DNA of 64,000 nucleotides from Tatumella sp. JGM118 (GCF_018257515.1 NZ_JAERJR010000002.1:62001-126000), one strand, 5' to 3'. Shown: positions 30,008 to 39,353, counted from the first letter of the stretch. Program-made: numbers and translations. Notes: generated from the letters alone by a model not told the origin.

Positions 30008-30621
30008 TGAGTTGTTCTCCACAGCGTACGCGGGTTAAAGCAGAGCGCGGAACAAAGCGTCAGGACCACCACCAGACCGAAAAACAGGATCCCGGCCCGG
30101 GGTTCAGCCTCTGCCAGTCCGTTAAAACGCACCAGACCGCAGACGACGGCAACCACCACCACATCCAGCATTGACCAGTAACCAATCCACTCTATCGCCC
30201 GGTAAAGACGGGTACGTCTGAGCCTTTGCTGTTCATTCAGTTGCCGGACATTCAGCAGCAGCCGGATCATCACCAAAAATTTCAGGCAGGGGATCAGGAC
30301 ACTGGCAATGAAGATAATGGCGGCAATCGCACAGGAGCCGCTGTGCCAGAAGTCGGCGACGCCCTGCAGGATAGTACTTTCACTGCGCCGGCCAAACAGG
30401 GTAGTACTCATCACCGGCAGAAGATTGGCCGGGAGATAGCAGAGCATGGCGGTGATCAGGCAGGCCAGAGAGGGGCTCAGGCGATGATATGGCTGAGCGA
30501 CCAGGCTGTTACAGCGTACACAGCGCACAACAGCGCCATCTTCCGGCTGCAGCCGAAATGCCAGACCGCATTCGGAGCAGCTGCAGACCGTCAGCTGACG
30601 GGAAAAAGGGATATTATTCAT
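30004..30621 (-). CDS. PqiA domain protein, second half of a split PqiA
   Basis: A 205-residue inner-membrane protein with one PqiA domain: a rubredoxin-like CxxC zinc-ribbon start (CSCSECG, then CVRCNS) and about four helices (SPSLACLITAMLCYLPANLL; ILQGVADFWHSGSCAIAAII). In E. coli PqiA two such domains are joined in one 417-residue protein. The start is the ATG at 30621, overlapping the end of the upstream half by 8 bases, which implies translational coupling; a longer frame from 30681 is unlikely. Together the halves would form the PqiA partner of PqiB. Confidence 0.88.
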   Translation of the reverse strand: MNNIPFSRQLTVCSCSECGLAFRLQPEDGAVVRCVRCNSLVAQPYHRLSPSLACLITAMLCYLPANLLPVMSTTLFGRRSESTILQGVADFWHSGSCAIAAIIFIASVLIPCLKFLVMIRLLLNVRQLNEQQRLRRTRLYRAIEWIGYWSMLDVVVVAVVCGLVRFNGLAEAEPRAGILFFGLVVVLTLCSALCFNPRTLWRTTQ

Positions 30622-31246
30622 GATGAGTATGTACCTTGCGGCGGCGGGCAGGAAGCAGCGACCACAGAGGCTGCAGGTCATAGCCGTTAATAATGATCAG
30701 TAAAATCACAGAGGCCACCAGTGCCCAGCTGCCGGGGCCTGGCGAAACGTCGAGAAAAGAAGAGAGCTTCACCGCCGCCACCAGAAACCCTGAAACGATC
30801 ACTTCCGCCATACTCCAGGGATGCAAACGCGCCAGTATTTTCATCGCGGCCACAAATCCGGGGGCCGGCCGCCGGAAACCGGCAAACAGCAGTACCCAGC
30901 CGGTGAGCAGGATCTGTAGTAAAGGCACGCCGATCAGCAGGACTGCGGTCAGGAGTCCGGTGAGTACCGGAAAGCTCCCCGTGATCGCCAGAATGCCTTG
31001 TAACAGCGTGACACTGCGGGTCAGCCCGTGAGCCGTTACCGTCATCACCGGCAACAGGTTTGCCATCAGGAAGGTGACCAGCGCTGCAAAGCAGAAAGGC
31101 AGCAGATCCTGCAAGGCAAAAGCACTCTTCCGGTAAAGGACGGTTGCGCATCGCCGGCATTGCAGGCTGGCTTGCCGGTCAGAAAGCCGGTAACGGTAAA
31201 CGCTTTCGCAACAGGGACAGACGATGAGATGCGGGTAAATTTTCAT
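30614..31246 (-). CDS. PqiA domain protein, first half of a split PqiA
   Basis: A 210-residue inner-membrane protein with the paired zinc-ribbon cysteines (VCPCCES; CRRCATV) and about four helices (FCFAALVTFLMANLLPVMTV; SVTLLQGILAITGSFPVLTG). It equals the N-terminal domain of PqiA. It ends at HTHHE*, overlapping the next start by 8 bases. Both halves keep intact zinc ribbons and open frames, so this looks like a stable gene fission and not decay. It is first in the pqi operon, about 127 bp after the DUF3313 gene. Confidence 0.88.
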   Translation of the reverse strand: MKIYPHLIVCPCCESVYRYRLSDRQASLQCRRCATVLYRKSAFALQDLLPFCFAALVTFLMANLLPVMTVTAHGLTRSVTLLQGILAITGSFPVLTGLLTAVLLIGVPLLQILLTGWVLLFAGFRRPAPGFVAAMKILARLHPWSMAEVIVSGFLVAAVKLSSFLDVSPGPGSWALVASVILLIIINGYDLQPLWSLLPARRRKVHTHHE

Positions 31247-31337
31247 AGCAACTCTGAGAGGCCTGAAACGGGCCGGGGCGGCGATATCCGGTATCCCCGG
31301 AATACGTTGCCCTCAGGTCCGTGCTGTCAGTGGGATA

Positions 31338-31368
31338 TCCGGTGCCGAGGTCTGCGCCCGGCACCGGA
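31338..31368. terminator. Hairpin between the DUF3313 gene and the pqi operon
   Basis: TCCGGTGCC and GGCACCGGA form a perfect 9-bp stem with a 13-nt loop immediately after the DUF3313 stop. There is no T-run, so the role is uncertain. Confidence 0.4.
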
Positions 31369-31373
31369 AAGTC

Positions 31374-32036
31374 TTATTTCAGTAATTCAAGCAACTGATC
31401 GGCACCTTTATCGACGCCGGTTTCTGCGGCACTCATCGAACCGAAGGTGGCACCGATATTCATGGCATTCGGATACTGATGGGTAATATAGGATTCAAGC
31501 AGCTGATTTGTGCTGGCATCATAGATCTCAGCGGCGTAATTCACGGACCCGCTGAACATTCCCCGGCCACCACGAATAGACTGAACGATATTGTAGGGGC
31601 CGCCGGCCAGATCAAACTTAGTGACGGTACCGACGACCTGCGTGGTTGTCGCAGCCCCGGTCAGCGTCAGTTTCAGACGCAGGGTACCGGGAGAGACCCC
31701 GGTGGTTTCGACAAACCTTTCGCGCAGCGTTTCTGCAAATTTATTCTGCATATAGCGGGCGAGTTGCTGGCGATCGGACTGTGGCAGGTCACCGAATTGG
31801 TTATCCGCCCCCTGGTAGACGGTGACCGGATCGATAATGATATTGTGGTATTTTTTCCAGTCAGTACGGGTCACAAAACGGTACGGAATTTTGTCTGCTT
31901 CTTTACCGGTATTCACGGTCATCTGTGATGCTGAACTCACTCCGGAATAGCGTGGTGGCGGGTCACCGGCACAGCCGGCCAGTACAACCGCCACCAGTAA
32001 TATCATCGATCGTGAAGCCCGCGGTGATGTCATCAT
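31374..32036 (-). CDS. DUF3313 family lipoprotein
   Basis: A 220-residue lipoprotein whose signal peptide ends VVLAGC (Cys22). The mature part (VYQGADNQFGDLPQSDRQQL near 75; GVSPGTLRLKLTLTGA near 115) matches DUF3313 proteins, which have no known function. The glycine-rich IRGGRGMFSGSVNYAAEIYD region is typical. Two adjacent ATGs (32036, 32033) are possible starts. It lies upstream of the pqi operon in the same direction, and may be part of it or separated by the hairpin at 31338-31368. Confidence 0.82.
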   Translation of the reverse strand: MMTSPRASRSMILLVAVVLAGCAGDPPPRYSGVSSASQMTVNTGKEADKIPYRFVTRTDWKKYHNIIIDPVTVYQGADNQFGDLPQSDRQQLARYMQNKFAETLRERFVETTGVSPGTLRLKLTLTGAATTTQVVGTVTKFDLAGGPYNIVQSIRGGRGMFSGSVNYAAEIYDASTNQLLESYITHQYPNAMNIGATFGSMSAAETGVDKGADQLLELLK

Positions 32037-32464
32037 AGTTAAATATCCTGTAATTATTTGCCAGAGGTATGGATGAGTTACTGTGTCTGTAGTGACTTTC
32101 TGTCCCTGTGGTTTTAGGGGCGAAACCCGATCCCGTAATAACTGTACAGTCTAGTTTTGCATTGGCGACGGGAAAATGTCAATCGGTGTTTCCGGATGTG
32201 TCCTCTTAAAGGAAATCAAAGGCCTTTGATGGGTGATGGTGTTTTAATTGATATTTATCATTTAGTTACTTAATTCTTCTTGTCAGTAAGTCGGGAGGGA
32301 CGCAGAGATAATGTAATGATTATGTAAGTCAGGACAGCAGGAAAGTGCGGGGGCGTATGTAATTTCAGATAAATAAACCAGGGTGTACAGTTTTGTTTTG
32401 GGGGTGTTGTCAGGGAGGCCCATTTTTTACGAACCGGGTATCCCGGTCCGGATGCTGTTCAGGG
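32037..32464. other. Intergenic region upstream of the DUF3313 gene
   Basis: An AT-rich promoter-like interval with no gene seen. Confidence 0.4.
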
Positions 32465-32709
32465 GATATTCAGCAACAGACTGCCGTAGCCTGTTTATTT
32501 ATCACCCATGACTGCAGGTAGTCCGGGAAATTGCCGATGAAGTTGCGGTGCTGTTTCAGGGCGAAGTCATCCGTCAGGGACCGGTGAGGGAGGCGTTACA
32601 GGAACCTTTGGATAACTCTGCCCGGCGGTTATTGCATTCAGTCCCGGAAATGCGCAGAGGCTGGCTGGAGGAACAACACCCACTGATCGGAAGTGATCCA
32701 CCCGCGTAG
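32465..32709 (+). pseudogene. Remnant of an oligopeptide-type ABC transporter ATPase
   Basis: Translation in one frame gives GDIQQQTAVACLFITHD, then after a one-base shift at 32510 LQVVREIADEVAVLFQGEVI, followed by VREALQEP and RRLLHSVPEMRRGWLEE, ending at TAG 32707-32709. This is the H-loop (ITHD) and C-terminal part of DppD/OppF/GsiA-type ATPases. The Walker A, signature and Walker B regions are absent. The frameshift and missing 5' two-thirds make it a dead gene fragment. No permease or binding protein remains nearby. Confidence 0.85.
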
Positions 32710-33499
32710 CCAGCCGGTGAAGCAGAACACGCCTGCCGGAACCGGCAGGCAGCGCCTTGCGGATAAATTCCGGATAAAAAAACTCCGCCTGAATGACCTG
32801 CACTGAAGGCTGTTCCGGGACTGAAAGCCACGAAAGTTACATAAGGTTACTGACTCTGCTCTTCACAGCCTTTTCATAATGCTTTATTTTCTTTTAACTG
32901 TCTGATGACGGGATATCCGCTCAGTTTCCCGTTGTCTGTATAAAAATGCACCCGGCATTCCGGGAATATCATAAAAAAGGGCTTACTGCCTGTAGCGAAG
33001 AAGCGTTCGCCTTCACCGGTTTCCGGCAACTGATTTGCGCCGGTACTGCGACGGATTCAGATGACCCGAGACAGCCAGTTTACCGGCCATCCCGGTGCCT
33101 GGTATTTTATACGTTATGCCTGCCCGTCTCAGGGGACGGGAAAGCAGAGACCGGTATCGGGATGATACCGGCGGCCTGTTGCAGACAATATCTGACTGCA
33201 ACAGAGGATAACGGAGCCCGCAGTCGTTTGCCGTGTTACCGGTGATCACAGACAAACCGGCAAAGTCGCCTGCCCGATCCCATAAATTCTGTTTATGTAC
33301 TTTCACAGACAATTGCACTGATGGCGGAAGTAAGTTGTCACGATAACTTCCGGGCCTCAGTCCCGGATAACCGGCTATCAGCCAACACTGGCGGCGTCTG
33401 AGTTTCGTCTCAGCCGGATGTCGTAGTCAGAGTCAATGAGGCGTGGTCTGCCGTGCTACCCGCACGGAGAAAGAACAACCGTCAATGGAGTCTATCGCT
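32710..33499. other. Non-coding stretch
   Basis: No frame in these 790 bases resembles a known protein. It is probably more decayed sequence from the same lost transporter locus, but nothing recognisable remains. GGAG at 33487-33490 belongs to the next gene. Confidence 0.45.
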
Positions 33500-35188
33500 A
33501 TGAGTATTAACACGACAGCTGTACTGCAACGTCGACGCGGAGCCGATGTTCTGCTGGAGACACTGGCCAGCGAAGGAGTGGAGTATATTTTTGGCAATCC
33601 GGGCACGACTGAATTACCGCTGATTGATGCACTGCTACGTAATCCGGCACTTAAATATATCCTTGCGCTGCAGGAGTCGAGTGCGGTCGCCATGGCCGAT
33701 GGTTATGCGCAAGCCTCGGGGAAGCCGGGTTTTCTTAATCTCCATACCGCCGGCGGGCTTGGTCACGGAATGGGGAATCTGCTGAATGCAAAGGTCTCAC
33801 GCACCCCGCTGGTCGTGACGGCCGGGCAGCAGGATACACGCCATTCCTTCAGTGATCCTCTGTTATATGACGACCTGGTAAGTATCGCCGCGCCTGCCGT
33901 AAAATGGGCCGAGAACGTGGTCAGTGCGGCTCAGATACCGGTACTCGTCCGGCGGGCATTTCACGATGCCAATGCGGCCCCCGGCGGGCCGGTATTTCTT
34001 GCGCTGCCGATGGATATTATGGATGAAATCAGCGATGTCTCCATCGGGGAGTCTTCGCGGATTGACCGGCGGGCGACGGCCGGTTCACTGCCGCATCTGG
34101 CGAATTTACTTGCTGATTATCCGCCCGGAAAAGTCGCGCTGATTGCCGGCGACGAGATCTACAGCAGCCATGCCTCGGCTGAAACGCAGCAGGTCGCGGA
34201 GCTGTTAGGGGCGCATGTGTATGGTTCCTCCTGGCCGTCCCGCATTCCGTTCCCGACCTCTCACCCTCTGTGGCGGGGCAATATGCCGACCACAGCACAG
34301 GGCATTGCGGATATCTTAAAAAATTATCAGGCCATTTTCGCATTAGGCGGTAAGTCGTTAATTACCATTCTCTACAGCGAAGGGCCAGCGGTGCCTGAAG
34401 GCTGTGCGGTTTATCAGCTTTCGGCCGACGTGAAGGATCTCGGGCGTTCTTATGCCACCCGCCTGTCGGTGGCTGGAGACATTAAAGTCTCACTCAGTGC
34501 GATGTTACCGATACTGGAGAACGCGACCAAAGCGCAACGTGAACTCTATGAGGCACAGATAGCCCGGGCCAGAGATGAAAAGCAGCAGGCCCGCGAAGTG
34601 CTGGAAAAAGAGGTCGAAGCAAAATTCGGTCTCCCGGTGATCAACCCGCTGGTCGCGGCCCATGAAGCAGTACGCGCCATCGGACCGGATGTGCCCATCG
34701 TGGACGAAGCCTTATGTGTTTCTTCGCTGGTGCGTAAGTTTCTCTCCAGTGATCAGGCCGGACAGTACGGGTTTATGCGGGGCGGGGCGCTGGGCTGGGG
34801 GATGCCTGCGGCTGTGGGCTACTGTCTGGGTCGCGATCGGCACCCGGTGGTCTGCCTGGTCGGGGACGGCGCTGCCATGTATTCACCCCAGGCAATGTGG
34901 ACCGCGGCACATGAAAACCTGCCGGTTACTTTTGTGGTGATGAATAATCAGGAATACAACATCCTGAAGAACTTTATGCGCGGCCAGCAGCATTATACTT
35001 CCGCACAAACCGACACTTATATTGCGATGGATATTACCCAGCCAAAAATAGATTATCAGGCGCTGGCGATCTCGATGGGATTACCCACCCGCTGCATCCG
35101 GACGGCGGCCGATATCGCCCCGGCTATCGAAGCGGCCATCGCCAGTGGCAAACCCGGGCTTATCGAAATCATGGTCAGTGCCGGATAA
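33500..35188 (+). CDS. ThDP-dependent decarboxylase, benzoylformate decarboxylase-like
   Basis: A 562-residue thiamine diphosphate enzyme with PYR, central and PP domains. The PYR domain has IFGNPGTTELPLIDALL and the cofactor-activating Glu in LALQESSAVAMADGYAQASG, then the His motif NLHTAGGLG. FPTSHPLWRG preserves a second histidine corresponding to His281 of Pseudomonas benzoylformate decarboxylase. The PP domain has VCLVGDGAAMYSPQAMWTAA ending in FVVMNN. In the Pseudomonas enzyme the first motif is GNPGSNELP with catalytic Ser26; here it is Thr, so the substrate may differ. The start is the ATG at 33500, nine bases after GGAG. No mandelate or acetolactate genes adjoin it. Confidence 0.82.
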   Translation: MSINTTAVLQRRRGADVLLETLASEGVEYIFGNPGTTELPLIDALLRNPALKYILALQESSAVAMADGYAQASGKPGFLNLHTAGGLGHGMGNLLNAKVSRTPLVVTAGQQDTRHSFSDPLLYDDLVSIAAPAVKWAENVVSAAQIPVLVRRAFHDANAAPGGPVFLALPMDIMDEISDVSIGESSRIDRRATAGSLPHLANLLADYPPGKVALIAGDEIYSSHASAETQQVAELLGAHVYGSSWPSRIPFPTSHPLWRGNMPTTAQGIADILKNYQAIFALGGKSLITILYSEGPAVPEGCAVYQLSADVKDLGRSYATRLSVAGDIKVSLSAMLPILENATKAQRELYEAQIARARDEKQQAREVLEKEVEAKFGLPVINPLVAAHEAVRAIGPDVPIVDEALCVSSLVRKFLSSDQAGQYGFMRGGALGWGMPAAVGYCLGRDRHPVVCLVGDGAAMYSPQAMWTAAHENLPVTFVVMNNQEYNILKNFMRGQQHYTSAQTDTYIAMDITQPKIDYQALAISMGLPTRCIRTAADIAPAIEAAIASGKPGLIEIMVSAG

Positions 35189-35992
35189 TCCGAACGCCCT
35201 GTGACCCGCTATCCGTGAGTTACAGGGGGGCTATGTTAACGCTGATGGCGGTCTGCCAGAGGCGTTATGAGCGACGCTTTCTCTGAATGTCAGGGGGACA
35301 CTATAAAGGCAGGGTCCTTAACTTATCAGCAAATTCAGTACCAATGGATGCCGGGCTCAGCAGGTTATTGGCCACCCGTCGCTGATCTCTGATCAGGATA
35401 AGTCACCCGCCATAGCGAATAGCAGCCATTCCCGAAAGAAGTTAACTGAAAGAATATTCCTCCCGGCGGATTAACGATACAGGCAGAAATTATACCGCCG
35501 GAGTTAATGTGAACGCGGAGCCGATGCTAAACACAGAAGGGCCGTTAGCCGTAGGTTACCCTGGGATATAAAGCGATATTATCGGTGAACTCAGACGGGG
35601 AAATATCGTGCAGTAGTCTCTGTTTTATATCATCGTGCTCAAAGACCACATGCTGATTTTTACCTCAGAGACTAAAACATATGATTGAGAAAATTTATCC
35701 CTTCGATAGATCCTTCATTCTTACTCTGAGTAATAGCCGGTGACTTTTATAACAACGAATACTGAAGAATCGCCTTGCCGGGTTACCAGGTTATCATAAT
35801 AATCAATGATTTTTTGATGTGGGGGCAGGCGAGAAAAGTAAAGCGTCTTTCCTGCTTATCCTGAATCGTCAGTCGCCGGACCGGTTAACGGTTGCAGAAT
35901 ACCGCCAGGATTAAAAAACGGACGTCGAAGAAAAATTTTATTGTGTCTCACAGGCAGTTTCATGTGAAGACGAAAACCAGTGATTAATCTTC
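35189..35992. other. Long AT-rich interval without a gene
   Basis: Eight hundred bases with no convincing frame. A phrase near 35509 (TGTGAACGCGGAGCCGATGC) weakly echoes one at 38111 on the other side of the DUF3289/DUF943 genes. The rise in AT content marks the start of the second foreign segment. Confidence 0.4.
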
Positions 35993-36379
35993 TTAGTGAA
36001 AGCTATATCTGCTTTCTCCGCTCCGTGTCTTTCTTATGGTCATGAGGATATCTTTATCAATACAATTTTCAGGCGGTCTGACATCCGGAAAACAGCGTCT
36101 GTCTTCTGTTCCTTCCTCTTTATATCCATCACCAAAAGCATAAATAGTCATCTGAAACGGCGTGTCCTGACCCGACGGAATATGATACTTTTGCAATATA
36201 GCTTCTTTGTTTTTTTCCCACCAGATTATTTTATCAGCCCCGAAGAAAGGTAATCTATCGACGATTACCTGGGCAGTATGACCATCATAATGCGCATCGA
36301 TCACTGAAACAGTGTTCCGGTTTATGATCAGATAGCCGACGAAAATTAAAAGCAATAGCAGAATAAAAAAACTACGCAT
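35993..36379 (-). CDS. DUF943 family protein, candidate immunity protein
   Basis: A 128-residue protein with a single N-terminal transmembrane helix (FFILLLLLIFVGYLIINRNT) and a periplasmic domain containing HYDGHTAQVIVDRLPFFGAD and IIWWEKNKEAILQKYHIPSG, which is typical of DUF943. Two cysteines (DRRCFPD, PENCID) may form a disulfide. Its start overlaps the stop of the DUF3289 gene by one base, so the two are translated together. DUF943 proteins often accompany DUF3289 proteins in enterobacteria. That pairing and the periplasmic topology suggest immunity, which remains inference. Confidence 0.75.
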   Translation of the reverse strand: MRSFFILLLLLIFVGYLIINRNTVSVIDAHYDGHTAQVIVDRLPFFGADKIIWWEKNKEAILQKYHIPSGQDTPFQMTIYAFGDGYKEEGTEDRRCFPDVRPPENCIDKDILMTIRKTRSGESRYSFH

Positions 36380-37224
36380 TACCGTTTTCCTTCTATGTTG
36401 ATCACTGCTTCCATATTCGTCATAAATGGACGAAATCCAAATTTATCAAGTCGTTGAAGAATGAACCATATTTTGAAGAAGCGGAACTGGTTGAATTTTT
36501 TCTTCTTTATGTCAGTGATATCTAATCCGAAATGGTCTTGCCCTGTAAATCTGACGCTCGCTTTCCAGCCATAATTATTAATATCAAGGCGGAGGATGTC
36601 AATTTTTGTAGCATAAATATCATGGACAGTAACCCCCATGCCATTTATCTTATCAGTTAGTAAAGAATTGAATTTCGGGAGAACTGAGTCCAACAGAGAG
36701 CTTCTAAGATCTTCTAATTTATTATCCGGAAAGACTTTATTATCATAATCAATATATAAACTTAAGTTGTTATGCAGAACGCTCCTGGTCTGATTTGTAG
36801 CGTAGTTTGAAAGTATCTTATCCCGATAAGCACTATTCAGTGTATGATCAGTAAAATCACTCCCCCGGGAAAATTGGAAGTGTTTTAACATCTTATTGAT
36901 CAGGTGTCGGTATGGACCAATGAATGAATAAGGGAGGGATATGACCTGCATTTCTTCAAAAAGTAGTTGTGCACATTGATGGATGCTGATTTTTTCGCCC
37001 CGGCGAATGCTCGCATAGTTTCCGGCGAACATTGATTGAGGATTATCAAATGTAGTTAGCCGTGTTAATGAGTAAGGATCAACCCTATTAGATATATTTA
37101 CCAGTCCAAATTCATTTTTAAGCCTGCTCTCTGAAATGTCGCCAAAATGCATATCGTCGGAGTTAAAGTCATTGAAACGTCGCCGGGTGGTAAATAAATT
37201 TATCGGGAGTAGGAAGTTTTCCAT
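36379..37224 (-). CDS. DUF3289 family protein, candidate antibacterial effector
   Basis: A 281-residue protein without a signal peptide. The family hallmarks are FTTRRRFNDFNSDDMHFGDI near the N-terminus, RVDPYSLTRLTTFDNPQSMF near 50, GPYRHLINKMLKHFQFSRGS near 105, and the C-terminal QDHFGLDITDIKKKKFNQFR with FGFRPFMTNMEA. This corresponds to the YPO3983/DUF3289 group, whose members occur alone or at the end of PAAR and other type VI secretion-linked proteins. The activity is unknown. It is strongly AT-rich, and is coupled to DUF943 by a one-base overlap. No type VI secretion, PAAR or Rhs gene is in this window. Confidence 0.75.
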   Translation of the reverse strand: MENFLLPINLFTTRRRFNDFNSDDMHFGDISESRLKNEFGLVNISNRVDPYSLTRLTTFDNPQSMFAGNYASIRRGEKISIHQCAQLLFEEMQVISLPYSFIGPYRHLINKMLKHFQFSRGSDFTDHTLNSAYRDKILSNYATNQTRSVLHNNLSLYIDYDNKVFPDNKLEDLRSSLLDSVLPKFNSLLTDKINGMGVTVHDIYATKIDILRLDINNYGWKASVRFTGQDHFGLDITDIKKKKFNQFRFFKIWFILQRLDKFGFRPFMTNMEAVINIEGKR

Positions 37225-38351
37225 AAAGTTACTCCTTATTAGTGATTATCCGGATTGAAAGATGTAATGGCTGACAAAACTCATATACTCATCATTTAAA
37301 TAAAACTATCGCATGGTTTTTTTGTAACATTCGGGAGGTTAATTCCCTAAATTCTCAATCCTGAGGCAGGTGAATTTCTGTATTATGGCTTTTATTTTTC
37401 GTACTAAAAAGCAGGGTAAACGCTGGAGATGGTTGAAGTTGAAGTGCGAGGATGTTTTTAAAATAAAAAAAACACCGATGGCGCGGGTGCAGGTTATATT
37501 TGATTCAGCCTCCGGGACGAGAGCGCACAGAGGGGCGGAGTTGATACCGTCTGAAATATTCTTATTAACCGGCTGTTTTGATGGGTTTCCTGATATACTT
37601 TTCATCTGGTCACATTCCCTTGATTATAATGCCGTGAGAAATAATTTATCACAAATTAAATATCGTGGGACCTTTTTTTTGTGTAAATCCTGCAGGCATC
37701 ACAGTATTCATGTGGATACGCTTAAGTCACGATGATTTATATTATTTTAATCTCTTAGAATAAATATTCGCTACTTATGTAGTCTCGGCGGTGAATGATA
37801 CTCATGTTAATGAGTGTAATCATCTGACTGCGAAAGGCAAAAGAATTGTGGTCGTTTTACATAGCTATCGGGCTATGACACTTTATTCCTTAAAAATAAT
37901 AACAGGGGGCTGTACCTCACCTGATATCTCCCGATATAGGCAGTCTGTCTGAATATGACTTACGGTATGATGGCAGAGCAGGGGAATATTGCTTAGTAAG
38001 CTGACCTGGTTATCGAACAGTAGGACTTGGCTGGGGGATAAGTTGGGTCAGAGTGAAAAACATTAGATCCCTGTTGTTATGCCAGGTCTGTCAGGGAGAG
38101 AGTTAAAGGATGTGAACCCATGCTAAGCACCGAGGGTTCACTAACATCCTCATTATTCCGGTCAGGGCAGGGTGATAATATAACGATGATTACCTGTGGA
38201 AATGACTGAACACTGTGACAACGGCGGAATATCAGGAATAATGTTATTTATCCGGGATCTCAAAAATTAACTATTTAAACGGACCTTATCACTTTTTCCC
38301 TGATGCCCATTTTCTGTTGTTGCATAAGTGTGATGATGAAGTTTTACAGAG
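37225..38351. other. AT-rich interval upstream of the DUF3289 gene
   Basis: More than 1.1 kb without a firm gene. Overlapping small frames at 37339-37605 (minus, 88 codons, AGGGA upstream) and 37370-37735 (plus, 121 codons) have no recognisable family and at most one can be real. A perfect 8-bp inverted repeat GTGAACCC/GGGTTCAC lies at 38112-38141. Confidence 0.4.
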
Positions 38352-38383
38352 GGCGCTTGTCATCAATGAGGGTGACAAGCGCC
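38352..38383. terminator. Stable hairpin downstream of the alpha-galactosidase remnant
   Basis: GGCGCTTGTCA and TGACAAGCGCC form a perfect 11-bp stem with a 10-nt loop. It is placed about 100 bases past the minus-strand remnant and may be its former terminator, although no T-run follows. Confidence 0.5.
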
Positions 38384-38483
38384 TTCGCGACCCGGTGAAC
38401 CAACCTGTCGCGCTAATAGTCTTCAGAGAGCGACAGAATACGCTTTACCCTAAGCTGGCCTGAGAGCAACGACTGGCCAGACC

Positions 38484-39048
38484 TTATTTAACGGCGGTGA
38501 GTTTTACAAGCATAGCGGTTTCCGGGTTAAGTACCGGCAGTGCAAGTCCTGCTTTACTAAGCCAGTCACCGCTTAGCACCAGTGGCTTCCTGAGCCATAC
38601 CGGGTAACGCTTCATAGTATTGCTCCGGGTGTTATGCAGGTTTTCCGGCATATCGAGGACATCGACACGGTAAAGCGTGGCGGGATCCAGCCCGGGGATC
38701 ATCATGTTGCCGTTGAGGGCATATTCCGGTAAGGCCAGCTGGCTTATCAGGATGACAGCCTGATGCTGATGTTCATCGATAACAGCGTTGATCAGTGTCG
38801 ATTTATCAGGGTGATCGAGGCGTACGGCCATCCCGGTATGTAACAACGGGCGCAGTTGCTTGTGCAGGCTAATATAATGAGCAAAAGCCCGTTTCACCGG
38901 CTCCGGTTCCTTAACCGGGTCGAGTTCCACTCCCATGTGTCCGAAAAGAGCCGTCAGGCCGCGAAATTCAATGCTGTGGTTTCTGTAGGTGGTATGGCAC
39001 GGTGTACCGCCAATATGCGCACCCTCATATACGGAAGCTGTGCCGCAT
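38484..39048 (-). pseudogene. C-terminal remnant of a GH36 alpha-galactosidase
   Basis: The minus-strand frame, open from a stop near 39050, reads YEGAHIGGTPCHTTYRNHSI then EFRGLTALFGHMGVELDPVK, continuing through HKQLRPLLHTGMAVRLDHPD and LPEYALNGNMMIPGLDPATL to the stop at 38484. These are the last about 185 residues of RafA-type alpha-galactosidases, which total about 700. The catalytic nucleophile and acid/base regions are missing. An ATG at 38936 exists but lies inside the homologous region, so it is not a genuine start. It is a 5'-truncated relic within the degraded island. Confidence 0.85.
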
Positions 39049-39321
39049 TTTGTTTATCCGATCTGCCATAATCCTTTGAACTGCAAAAACAGTTTTCTAT
39101 TATCGGCTTTCTTACCACGAACTAAGCTCCCGCCTGTGCGAAATGCTTCATGACCAGAAAGGAGCACCTGATGTATCCGGAGGGTCGCCTTTTTACCGGC
39201 AATGCCGCCTTTGAAAACTGCCGGATCCGTCCTTCGATGGATTAAGGCTTTTTCACGCATTATTACGCCAGGGATATCGCAATGAATCTGATGAATAATT
39301 GTGCATCGCCAGTCGCAGATG
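39049..39321. other. Interval between the alpha-galactosidase remnant and the toxin-antitoxin pair
   Basis: No gene is recognised. A 68-codon minus-strand frame (39054-39260) has no identifiable family and may be a rearranged fragment. Confidence 0.4.
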
Positions 39322-39337
39322 TTATATTAAAATATAA
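39322..39337. promoter_or_regulatory. Palindrome at the chpS-like promoter
   Basis: TTATATTAAAATATAA has 7-bp inverted arms around AA and resembles a -10 region. It lies 17 bp before the antitoxin start codon. MazE/PemI-type antitoxins autoregulate through palindromes overlapping their promoters, so this is a plausible operator. Confidence 0.5.
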
Positions 39338-39353
39338 TATCCGGAGGTGCTCT

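Noticed and set aside
32567..32831. Minus-strand frames of 78 and 85 codons
   Set aside because: They overlap the recognisable plus-strand ABC ATPase remnant and show no similarity of their own.
32037..35992. Distal attachment site (tRNA-Asn 3'-end duplicate) for the second island
   Set aside because: No copy of the tRNA 3' end was seen by eye in this interval; the island boundary remains undefined.
38484..38936. Intact 150-residue protein starting at ATG 38936
   Set aside because: GH36 homology continues in frame upstream of this ATG to about 39048, so it is a truncated alpha-galactosidase and not a small gene.
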